Below, piece after piece: positions 14,801-21,438 of a stretch of DNA of 36,408 nt. Numbering within the stretch: position 1 is the first letter of the stretch; every line of letters starts with the position of its first letter. Origin of the DNA: Patescibacteria group bacterium. GTDB taxonomy: Bacteria > Patescibacteriota > Patescibacteriia > Patescibacteriales > BM507. Under the pieces are notes generated by a model. The model made no database searches and had not been told where the DNA came from. It saw nothing but the letters and a program-made list of their open reading frames with translations. The translations under genes and the position numbers were made by a program. The stretch lies in the NCBI GenBank assembly GCA_027858235.1, contig JAQIDC010000067.1:1-36408 (forward strand), written 5' to 3'.

Positions 14801-15328
14801 ATGGAAAACATAAGAACTCAAACTGATGTCACACAAACTGTTTTAAACTTTTTAGGCGACTATAAAATAAATAACCCTGATGATCTAATATTATTAATTA
14901 AGCATATTAACGATTCTTTAGAATTCAGAAATTACAACGATAAAACTAGACAACATGCTGATAGCATTCAGTGGAAAAGAACAGTGTCGGAAATATTACA
15001 AGATGGCTATGTTTACGATGGAAAGGCCTGTTCTGATTTGTGCATGATTCTTGTCGCGCTATCTAAAGCAGTTGGGCTTGAAGCACAGCTCTGCAAATTA
15101 ATCAGAGTTGATGGTAAAAATTCGCACTCAATAGTTGAAATAAAAATTAACAATGAGTGGTATAGAATTGATCCAACATTCACCAAGCCAATTCCATTCA
15201 AAGGTTATTTAACAAAACATCAAATCTGGAATAAAAATTGGGAAGGTGGCTGGAAAGTCTGGAAAAGAGGCCCCGACCTCTGGAGCATGGGAATTCATGA
15301 TATAAACGATGAATCAAAAATAACTTAA
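14801..15328 (+). CDS. Transglutaminase-like cysteine protease-fold protein
   Basis: This 175-residue protein carries the papain-like transglutaminase triad in order: Cys in GKACSDLCMILVALSKAVGL (about residue 77), His in NSHSIVEI (about 107), and Asp in YRIDPTF (about 122). There is no signal peptide, so it would act in the cytoplasm. Bacterial members are usually proteases, peptide:N-glycanases or amide hydrolases, not cross-linkers. The ATG at 14801 is preferred to the GTG at 14786, whose GTGGGA is more likely part of the leader. It lies just outside the element, after the older tRNA-His 3' copy. The substrate is unknown. Confidence 0.8.
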   Translation: MENIRTQTDVTQTVLNFLGDYKINNPDDLILLIKHINDSLEFRNYNDKTRQHADSIQWKRTVSEILQDGYVYDGKACSDLCMILVALSKAVGLEAQLCKLIRVDGKNSHSIVEIKINNEWYRIDPTFTKPIPFKGYLTKHQIWNKNWEGGWKVWKRGPDLWSMGIHDINDESKIT

Positions 15329-15349
15329 TAGTAAATGTTCTTCAAAATA

Positions 15350-15377
15350 GTTTGCCAAGTTTCTCGCTTGGCCACCC
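15350..15377 (+). repeat. Dispersed 28 bp intergenic repeat, copy 2
   Basis: TTTGCCAAG-TTTCTCG-CTTGGCCACCC, 21 bases after the transglutaminase-like stop codon. CCAAG and CTTGG pair around a 7-base loop. It is preceded by CAAAATAG, like copy 3. Confidence 0.65.
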
Positions 15378-15544
15378 AAGTATTGCAATCTGCCCCACAA
15401 ATATTGTCATATTAATCAATTGTGATATTTACTAATACTTCTTATAAAAACCATTGGGCTTCTCAAAGGATCCTATTTTATTTTTACTTTAGAAGCTAAA
15501 ATAATTTTTAATCTTAACTTAACTTCATTATGTTAAAATTAAGG

Positions 15545-15676
15545 AAAGAGGAGAGTGCGATATATGGTGAATATATCTTAGCATTTTAAGATGGCGTTAG
15601 GCGTCAGCAATCTCTTTTTCAAAAAGAAAAGCTCTTTTTAAAAAATGAAGGACGTAGATAATCTGCGCCCTTTTTT
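15545..15676 (+). ncRNA. Candidate structured RNA with terminator
   Basis: In a 440-base gap without genes, several helices fit together: GATATAT/ATATATC around GGTGA, CTTA/TAAG, GGCG-TTA-GGCGTC, and an outer GAGAGTGC/GCAATCTC stem with one mismatch. The stretch ends in a GC-containing hairpin (GGACGTAGA / TCTGCGCCC) followed by six T (15649-15676). The neighbouring coding frame on the right is on the other strand, so this would be an independent transcript. I do not recognise the class. Confidence 0.4.
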
Positions 15677-15820
15677 CTATATTTAATCATCATAGAATAG
15701 CCATGATTTGATAAAAACTGAAACAAATTATTTAATAAATTTATTAATCTTTTAACTTCTACCACCACCTATAAAAAATATTTACTGATGACTTTTGTGC
15801 CTCTTCTTTTTGGAGTTTTC

Positions 15821-17611
15821 TTAATAAATTAAACCGAAACCAAAAGGAAACAATGAATCACTCATATCTTTGGTTTCAATTTGTTGCATGGTTTTTGGCC
15901 AAACAAGTGGTAACTTCCCCGTAAAGCTATACTTGCCCGATACAATGTCTGTAATACCTTCTCCTTCAGTTCCAGGCAACCAAGCCATAATAACTGCATC
16001 AACATTTTTTAAAACATTTTCTATAATTAATGGTCGCCCAGCAATAATTATTAAGATTGTCTTTTTACTATTATTTTTAGCTGTATCAATACGTTTTAAA
16101 TCTTCAGCTGATATTGATAAGAGCTCACGATCTCCCATACCTTCAGCATATGGCTTTTCACCAATAACGACTATACTGACTTCAGCTTTCACAGATAAAG
16201 TTTTTGTCGCCATTGCATCATAAATAATTTCTGATTTAGTAAATTCTTTTTTAAACGCTTCTAGGATTGAAGTGCCAGGGGTTGTTTCTCCATGATCTCC
16301 TTGCCAACTAATGGTCCAACCACCAGCTTGCATCCCAATATCATCCGCGGCGCGTCCAACAATTAATATACTTTTTGGATCCTTAAGCGGTAAAACATTG
16401 TTTTCATTTTTTAATAACACTAATGATTCACGAACAGCTTGTCGTGCAATAGTTCTATGTTCTTCTGAACCTACACTTTTGATTAAACTTTCATCCGGTA
16501 AATAATTATCGAATAAACCGATTGATTTTTTCGCCAAAAGAATTCTCGTAACTGCATCATCAATTCGTGATAAAGGAATTTCACCATTATTGACTGCTGA
16601 GGACATGTTATTCATAAAAATATCATAATCTCCTGGTAGCATAACCATATCCATGCCAGCATTTATAGAAATAATTATATCTTTATAATAATCTGGAGAA
16701 ATTTGATCAACTGCACCCCAATCGGAAACTAAAAATCCCTCAAAACCAAGCTCTTTTTTCAAGAGGTCAGTAAGCAAATATTTATTACCGCTGATTTTTT
16801 TGCCTTGGAAAGAATCACGCGAAACCATAATGCTCATAGCACCTTGCTTGACTGCTTCTAAAAAAGGTAGAAGATTTTTTTCTTTTAGCTCATCTAAGCT
16901 CATTGTAAGATTACCCTGATCTAATTTGTAATCTTTTGATGTATCCCAGTCTTCCATCCCCTCACCAAGAAAATGTTTTGGTGTAGCTAAAATATTTACT
17001 TGCTGTAATGCTTTCATATAGGCAACACCCAATTCTGTAACAATATTTATATCACTACTATAACATTCATAGACTCTACCCCAACGATAATCTTCTGGCA
17101 TGGATAGAACAGGAGCAAAATTCCAATTAGCGCCTGTAGCTTTAATTTCTTGGGCCGTGGCATAAGCAATCTTTTCAACTAATTGTGAGTCACGAGTAGC
17201 TCCCAAACCAATATTATGAGGAAAAATTACAGCGCCCTCCACATTACCATTGCCATGTACTGCATCAACCCCATATAGAATAGGAATTTTTAATTTAGAC
17301 TCCATTGCTGCAGTCTGAAATTCCTTAACCATTTCATACCATTCTTCAGGTGTGTTATTTTGTGGATTACCACCACCACCTGACAAGATACCGCCGATTG
17401 ATTTGCGTCGTACAGCATCAATTGTAATAGCATTTTTATCAATCAAAACCATCTGACCAATTTTATCCTGCAAGGTCATTTTTTCAATTATGCTCTGAAC
17501 AGAAGAATCATTATTTATTTCACTTTTAATATTTTGATTTTTCAGTAACAGAAAAGCACCTAGTCCGATGATTGCAACAACCATTATAATGATTATTTTA
17601 TTCAATTTCAT
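15821..17611 (-). CDS. Glycoside hydrolase family 3 beta-glucosidase, membrane-anchored
   Basis: This 596-residue protein starts with a hydrophobic signal or anchor (IIIIMVVAIIGLGAFLLL, residues 5-22). The TIM-barrel domain follows (about 45-380), with DKIGQMV, GVDAVHG, ATPKHFLGEG and the nucleophile Asp in FLVSDWGAVDQI. The alpha/beta sandwich domain (about 400-590) has GGWTISWQGDHG and VVIGEKPYAEGMGD; the Glu in that last motif is the acid/base residue in the barley ExoI type. The enzyme releases glucose or similar sugars from the non-reducing ends of beta-glucans outside the membrane. No fibronectin-like third domain is present. It stands alone on the minus strand. Confidence 0.92.
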   Translation of the reverse strand: MKLNKIIIIMVVAIIGLGAFLLLKNQNIKSEINNDSSVQSIIEKMTLQDKIGQMVLIDKNAITIDAVRRKSIGGILSGGGGNPQNNTPEEWYEMVKEFQTAAMESKLKIPILYGVDAVHGNGNVEGAVIFPHNIGLGATRDSQLVEKIAYATAQEIKATGANWNFAPVLSMPEDYRWGRVYECYSSDINIVTELGVAYMKALQQVNILATPKHFLGEGMEDWDTSKDYKLDQGNLTMSLDELKEKNLLPFLEAVKQGAMSIMVSRDSFQGKKISGNKYLLTDLLKKELGFEGFLVSDWGAVDQISPDYYKDIIISINAGMDMVMLPGDYDIFMNNMSSAVNNGEIPLSRIDDAVTRILLAKKSIGLFDNYLPDESLIKSVGSEEHRTIARQAVRESLVLLKNENNVLPLKDPKSILIVGRAADDIGMQAGGWTISWQGDHGETTPGTSILEAFKKEFTKSEIIYDAMATKTLSVKAEVSIVVIGEKPYAEGMGDRELLSISAEDLKRIDTAKNNSKKTILIIIAGRPLIIENVLKNVDAVIMAWLPGTEGEGITDIVSGKYSFTGKLPLVWPKTMQQIETKDMSDSLFPFGFGLIY

Positions 17612-17669
17612 ATGTAAGCTGTAAAATAAATAAATCTAAGGCCTGTAAACTATTGTTAAAAAAAATATT

Positions 17670-17819
17670 CTAAATTATTTTCTGTCCTTTGAGTAGCCTT
17701 ACAACAATGATTATAAGCGCTACAACTAAAAGAGCGTGAATTAACCCACCAAGAGTAAAAGACATAATTATACCAAGGAACCATAAAATGATTAGAACAA
17801 CCGCAATTTGAATCAACAT
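17670..17819 (-). CDS. Lmo0937-family small membrane protein
   Basis: This 49-residue protein is almost wholly hydrophobic: two helices, IAVVLIILWFLGIIM and ALLVVALIIIVVRLL, joined by SFTLGGLIH. This matches the lmo0937/DUF5670 type of tiny two-helix membrane proteins of unknown role, common in bacteria and often linked to envelope stress. It ends about 60 bases before the beta-glucosidase start and follows the YggT-like gene on the same strand, so the three may share a transcript. Confidence 0.75.
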   Translation of the reverse strand: MLIQIAVVLIILWFLGIIMSFTLGGLIHALLVVALIIIVVRLLKGQKII

Positions 17820-17854
17820 AAATTTAACTTTAATAATTAATTAACCGAAATAGT

Positions 17855-18214
17855 TTATTTTTCTTCATTATCCATTTTAACCGCAGCTTCAGGAGTAGAA
17901 ACAGTTTTGCTCATAAAAAACATTTTAACTATGCCCCAGGCTATTAAGAAATAAACCAACATAGCTAAAATTGTGGTCCATTCAAAAATATTATTTCCAA
18001 CTCTGGAAGCAGAAAAAACATTAAGGAATGGAGTAGCGAAAGGATAACTTACATTGTAAATAAAACTACTAAAAATAGCTGAAGAGTTAGCAGCAAACAG
18101 TTTTAAAACAAAACGAAATGCTAGTAGTACTTCCAGTATACCCAAGATATACCAAACGATTTGAGTTCCACGATACAATGACTTTGTAGTCGACGAAGAA
18201 TGTGATGAATCCAT
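17855..18214 (-). CDS. YggT-family membrane protein
   Basis: This 119-residue protein has hydrophobic helices around residues 17-42, 45-70 and 75-105, including QIVWYILGILEVLLAFRFVLKLF and the YPFATPFLNVF segment typical of YggT proteins. The family is poorly understood and has been tied to osmotic stress and cell division. The C-terminus is short and acidic. It lies between the small membrane protein and the XRE regulator, all on the minus strand with gaps of about 25-35 bases, which suggests an operon. Confidence 0.75.
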   Translation of the reverse strand: MDSSHSSSTTKSLYRGTQIVWYILGILEVLLAFRFVLKLFAANSSAIFSSFIYNVSYPFATPFLNVFSASRVGNNIFEWTTILAMLVYFLIAWGIVKMFFMSKTVSTPEAAVKMDNEEK

Positions 18215-18236
18215 ATGTTTATATTTAATTTATTAA

Positions 18237-18452
18237 TTAATTTAATAACTCATCTATGCTAATTTCTAGGGCATCGGCAATTCTTTTAACTGTTTCTATC
18301 CTTGGATTACGGGTTGCTCCTATCTCTATCTTTGTGATAGTGTACAGTGTTACTCCCGCAAGTTTAGAAAGCTTGTCCTGTGACAATCCTTTATCTTTAC
18401 GGATTTTCTTAATGTTTCTTGCTAGCGCTTGTGAAATATTAATATTTGTCAT
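18237..18452 (-). CDS. XRE-family HTH regulator
   Basis: This 71-residue protein is almost entirely one Cro/C1-type HTH: NIKKIRKDKGLSQDKLSKLAGVTLYTITKIEIGATRNPRIETVKRIADALEISIDELL in outline (about residues 9-68). It binds DNA as a dimer and is usually autoregulatory. The ATG at 18452 is preferred because TATAGT (plus 18461-18466) lies 8 bases ahead, giving a leaderless start, and the longer TTG start at 18461 would overlap it. Three palindromes lie just upstream. It is divergent from the alarmone synthetase gene and may control it together with the downstream YggT and membrane genes. Confidence 0.9.
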   Translation of the reverse strand: MTNINISQALARNIKKIRKDKGLSQDKLSKLAGVTLYTITKIEIGATRNPRIETVKRIADALEISIDELLN

Positions 18453-18460
18453 ATACGTCA

Positions 18461-18519
18461 ACTATAGAAAATTTACTATAATTTATTACTAGTAAAATCA
18501 TACTAGTATTAGTATACTA
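18461..18519. promoter_or_regulatory. XRE promoter with three palindromic operators
   Basis: Reading plus, TTACTAGTAA (18486-18495), ATACTAGTAT (18500-18509) and TAGTATACTA (18510-18519) are each perfect 10 bp palindromes. They lie about 20-55 bases upstream of the minus-strand -10 TATAGT (18461-18466), where an autorepressor would bind. Confidence 0.7.
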
Positions 18520-18642
18520 CATTATATTATACAAGTCAAATGTTAAAATAATTCTCTCAATATATAAAATTCAATAAACATTATTAAAGTTTTTAATATT
18601 TAATAACCTGCACATTTAGATGCTTTATGTTTCATTACATGA

Positions 18643-18648
18643 TATACT
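18643..18648 (+). promoter_or_regulatory. -10 box TATACT, leaderless start
   Basis: TATACT lies 6 bases ahead of the ATG at 18655, so the transcript would begin at the start codon. No Shine-Dalgarno is present. Confidence 0.55.
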
Positions 18649-18654
18649 ACGCGA

Positions 18655-19269
18655 ATGAATAATATAGACTTGATTGACCAATTTAAAACTGAGAGGCCTC
18701 TTTATGAGGAATTTTCGGTTGCGGTATATTATCTATTAGAAAGTATACTTACTGGAGATGGTTATAAATACCAAATGTCATCCAGAATAAAAGAATTAGA
18801 AAAGCTTGAAGAGAAGATTAGCAGAAAAAAAAACGAAGGTAAATTGTATAGTCACTTAGCTGAGATTGAAGATATAGTTGGACTAAGAATTGTTTTTTAT
18901 TTCGAGGCTGAAAAAAAGAAATTTTTAAGAAAAATCAAAAAAGAAATTTCCCGTGATTTAAAAGTAGAAGAACAAAAGAAAAAATCAGGGTACGAAGCAA
19001 TACAAATCATTGCCACTCTTGGAGAGGAGCGAATCAATCTTTCCGAATACAAAAAATTTAAAGACTTAAAATGTGAGATTCAATTAACATCAATTTTGCA
19101 CCATGCATGGGCAGAGATAGAGCATGATCTAATCTACAAGAATGGTTTCGGGATAAACAATGAAAAACAGATATTGAGATATAAAAAGAAAATGAAAAAA
19201 ATATTAACTAATTATATTCAAAAAGCATCCAAAGAATTTGATAAGATTTTTGTAAAAATAAAAACATAA
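18655..19269 (+). CDS. Small RelA/SpoT-domain alarmone synthetase
   Basis: This 204-residue protein consists of the (p)ppGpp synthetase domain alone. Visible parts are YQMSSRIKELEKLEEKI (donor-ATP binding helix), LAEIEDIVGLRIVFYF (about residue 75), KKSGYEAIQII (acceptor loop with the conserved Tyr), and CEIQLTSILHHAWAEIEHDLIYK (about 140-165). There is no HD hydrolase, TGS or ACT domain. It therefore belongs with small alarmone synthetases or the related toxSAS/CapRel toxins, which pyrophosphorylate nucleotides or tRNA. A divergent XRE gene with operators is next to it. A dispersed repeat and terminator follow. Housekeeping or defence role cannot be told from sequence. Confidence 0.88.
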   Translation: MNNIDLIDQFKTERPLYEEFSVAVYYLLESILTGDGYKYQMSSRIKELEKLEEKISRKKNEGKLYSHLAEIEDIVGLRIVFYFEAEKKKFLRKIKKEISRDLKVEEQKKKSGYEAIQIIATLGEERINLSEYKKFKDLKCEIQLTSILHHAWAEIEHDLIYKNGFGINNEKQILRYKKKMKKILTNYIQKASKEFDKIFVKIKT

Positions 19270-19293
19270 TAGCTTGATAATCTATCAAAATAT

Positions 19294-19320
19294 TTTGCCA
19301 GCTTTCTCGCTTGGCTACTC
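19294..19320 (+). repeat. Dispersed 28 bp intergenic repeat, copy 3
   Basis: TTTGCCAGC-TTTCTCG-CTTGGCTACTC, 25 bases after the alarmone synthetase stop codon, preceded by CAAAATA as in copy 2. A terminator follows. Confidence 0.6.
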
Positions 19321-19329
19321 GTAAACAAG

Positions 19330-19351
19330 ACCCCTAATATTTAGGGGTTTT
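19330..19351 (+). terminator. Intrinsic terminator
   Basis: ACCCCTAA and TTAGGGGT flank a very short loop, followed by TTTT. It ends the alarmone synthetase transcript. Confidence 0.85.
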
Positions 19352-19429
19352 ATGTTACAATGAGATTAGACCTTGGTGAAGAATATAACAATTTTATGAT
19401 TACCATAAAACTACAATTAAATACTATAT

Positions 19430-19846
19430 ATGGAAATAAATATTAGAAAATTAGCCATATCGGACCAAGAGAAGGTTGAAGGTTTATTCCTTGCTAAAAG
19501 CTCAATACTTAAATGGAACTTCCCAAAATTTCTAGATCATTCTGATTGTTTCGGAATTGTCCTTGAAAAAAATTCTCAAATCATAGGGTTTGGAGCACTA
19601 ATTAGGTACAACACTCCTTTGCACGGAACGATTGGGAGACTCGAAGATATTTTTGTTCATCCAGATCACCAAAAAAAAGGGTATGGGAAAAAAATTATCA
19701 ACGAACTTATTCTGTTGGGAGAACAATTGAAACTTTTACAAATTGTTCTAACAAGCAATCCCAAAAGAGCTGCTGCCAGGCACCTATACACTTCTCTCGG
19801 TTTTGATTTACATGAAACTGGTATATTTGTAAAAAATTTAAGCTAA
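19430..19846 (+). CDS. GNAT-family N-acetyltransferase
   Basis: This 138-residue single GNAT domain has the beta4 strand GRLEDIFVHPDHQKKGYGKKIINEL, which contains the acetyl-CoA pyrophosphate-binding pattern Q/K-x-x-G-x-G (QKKGYGK, about residues 82-88). The C-terminal motif B is RAAARHLYTSLGFD. A TATA-rich sequence ends just at the ATG, so the start is probably leaderless. The acceptor could be a small amine, an amino acid or a protein terminus; the sequence does not say. Confidence 0.9.
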   Translation: MEINIRKLAISDQEKVEGLFLAKSSILKWNFPKFLDHSDCFGIVLEKNSQIIGFGALIRYNTPLHGTIGRLEDIFVHPDHQKKGYGKKIINELILLGEQLKLLQIVLTSNPKRAAARHLYTSLGFDLHETGIFVKNLS

Positions 19847-19951
19847 AAACTTCCTTGACCCAGTAAAGGAAAACTCTTCATGCGATACTTATATTAAAAA
19901 CCTGATCTTTCTCGCTTTTCGCTAAACTTAATAACTATACAAATTTAAAAT

Positions 19952-20818
19952 ATGGAATGGATAATATTAATTTTAATCTCTGCTGTTTTTAAAGGAGGGA
20001 GAACAATTCTTACAAAAAAAATACTACAAAACAGCAATACTCTTCCAGTTCTATTCTTTGTCTCTCTAATTTCAGCTGCATCAATGATGTTCTTCTACAA
20101 AAATATAACTTTTGCCCTTCCTTTAAACATTCTTGCTTTGATTGTTTTTAAATCTTCAGTTATAGCAATCGCTTGGTTCTATTTATTCCAAGCATACAAA
20201 AACCTACCAATTTCAACAGTCTCACCCCTCACAAATCTTAGTCCAATCTTTTTGCTAGTGCTAAGTTATTTCTTCTTAGGAGAAACCGTTTCTTTGATTA
20301 ATTATCTCGGCATATTTTTATTAATGATTTCGGCCTACATGCTCGAAACAAAATCATTCTCCAGCTTAATGGAACCCTTTAGGTTCTTTAAAACAAAATA
20401 TTTTCTTTTTATAATAATATCGCTGGTCGGGAATAGTATATCTGCAGTCCTGGATAAGATTATCTTAAAATCAATAGACTACTATTCTCTAATGTTTTAT
20501 TACTTTCTATTTATTTCAATAATATATTTTGTTATTATTTCTTCAAACAATGGGTTAAAATCGCTAAAGGCCTTTAGTACAACAAAAAATATTTTATTAC
20601 TTTTAGGAATAACCCTCGCTGCGCTCTTGGCTGACTTTTCATATTTTATTGCTGTGGCCATGCCAGGAACTCTTATCATTTTAATAATACCACTCAGAAG
20701 ACTTTCAACTCTTGTTAGTACCCTGTTCGGTGGAAAACTATTTCACGAAAAAAACCTACTTCACAAGGGCATTGTTTGTTTAATTATGATTTTTGCAGTT
20801 TTTTTAATAATTTTATAA
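19952..20818 (+). CDS. EamA/DMT-family transporter
   Basis: This 288-residue protein has about ten hydrophobic helices and two EamA repeats (about residues 1-135 and 150-288). Family signs are the early FKGGRTILTKKIL helix, the PISTVSPLTNLSPIFLLVLSYFFLGE segment closing repeat 1, and PGTLIILIIPLRRLSTLVSTLFGGKLFHEKN closing repeat 2. It is an inner-membrane drug/metabolite exporter or importer; the substrate cannot be read from sequence. It follows the acetyltransferase by about 105 bases and is followed by the truncated copper gene. Confidence 0.88.
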   Translation: MEWIILILISAVFKGGRTILTKKILQNSNTLPVLFFVSLISAASMMFFYKNITFALPLNILALIVFKSSVIAIAWFYLFQAYKNLPISTVSPLTNLSPIFLLVLSYFFLGETVSLINYLGIFLLMISAYMLETKSFSSLMEPFRFFKTKYFLFIIISLVGNSISAVLDKIILKSIDYYSLMFYYFLFISIIYFVIISSNNGLKSLKAFSTTKNILLLLGITLAALLADFSYFIAVAMPGTLIILIIPLRRLSTLVSTLFGGKLFHEKNLLHKGIVCLIMIFAVFLIIL

Positions 20819-20924
20819 ACTATTAGTACCACGATAAGTTATCTATCTAAAAAAATAAATTTAAATATTTTCTTAAGCAAAAATACATAGAGCAACAAGA
20901 GCTAACTAATAAAATTCTAAAAAA

Positions 20925-21421
20925 ACTCTTCAACAATCCCACTGATGTTTGGCTTTGGAGCGGTCGTTAGCATATTCAGTGGTTCCAAAATAAAAAAAAT
21001 AATTAAAATATCCGGAGCAGTCGTAATAATATTAGGTTTTGTTATGATAAATAGAGGCTTAACAAATTTTGGATTTGGATTTAGTAAAATACAACTAACA
21101 CCTACTCAAAGTGTTCCCAATACTGATGAAACCAAAAATTCTGAAGAAGTCCAAATAATTGAAATGGACGTAACATATTCTGGATACAAACCAAATATTA
21201 TATACATAAAGAAAGACGTGCCTGTTAGATGGATTATAAAAGATAAAGGAATCACGGGATGCACAAATGCTATTGTTTTGTATCATGAAAATGGTAAAAT
21301 CAACAAAAAATTAAACCAAAAAGAAAACATAATTGAATTTACACCAACAAAACTTGGAGAACTAAAATTTAGTTGCTGGATGAGTATGGTTTGGGGAAAA
21401 TTTATTGTTGTTGAAAATTAA
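20925..21421 (+). pseudogene. 5'-truncated TauE/SafE (UreH-like) protein fused to a cupredoxin
   Basis: From the ATG at 20945 the frame gives 158 residues. It opens with what looks like the last two helices of a TauE/SafE/UreH-type exporter (GFGAVVSIFSG, then KIIKISGAVVIILGFVMINRGL). In-frame codons just upstream (STIPL) extend the match, but a stop lies about 9 codons before the ATG and the rest of the transporter is absent. The C-terminal 95 residues form a cupredoxin domain with probable copper ligands in ITGCTNAI and FSCWMSM. The residual product would be a membrane-anchored cupredoxin. It ends 17 bases before copA. The cut edge near 20925 suggests a deletion or recombination. Confidence 0.7.
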
Positions 21422-21438
21422 TAATTTAATATTTATAT

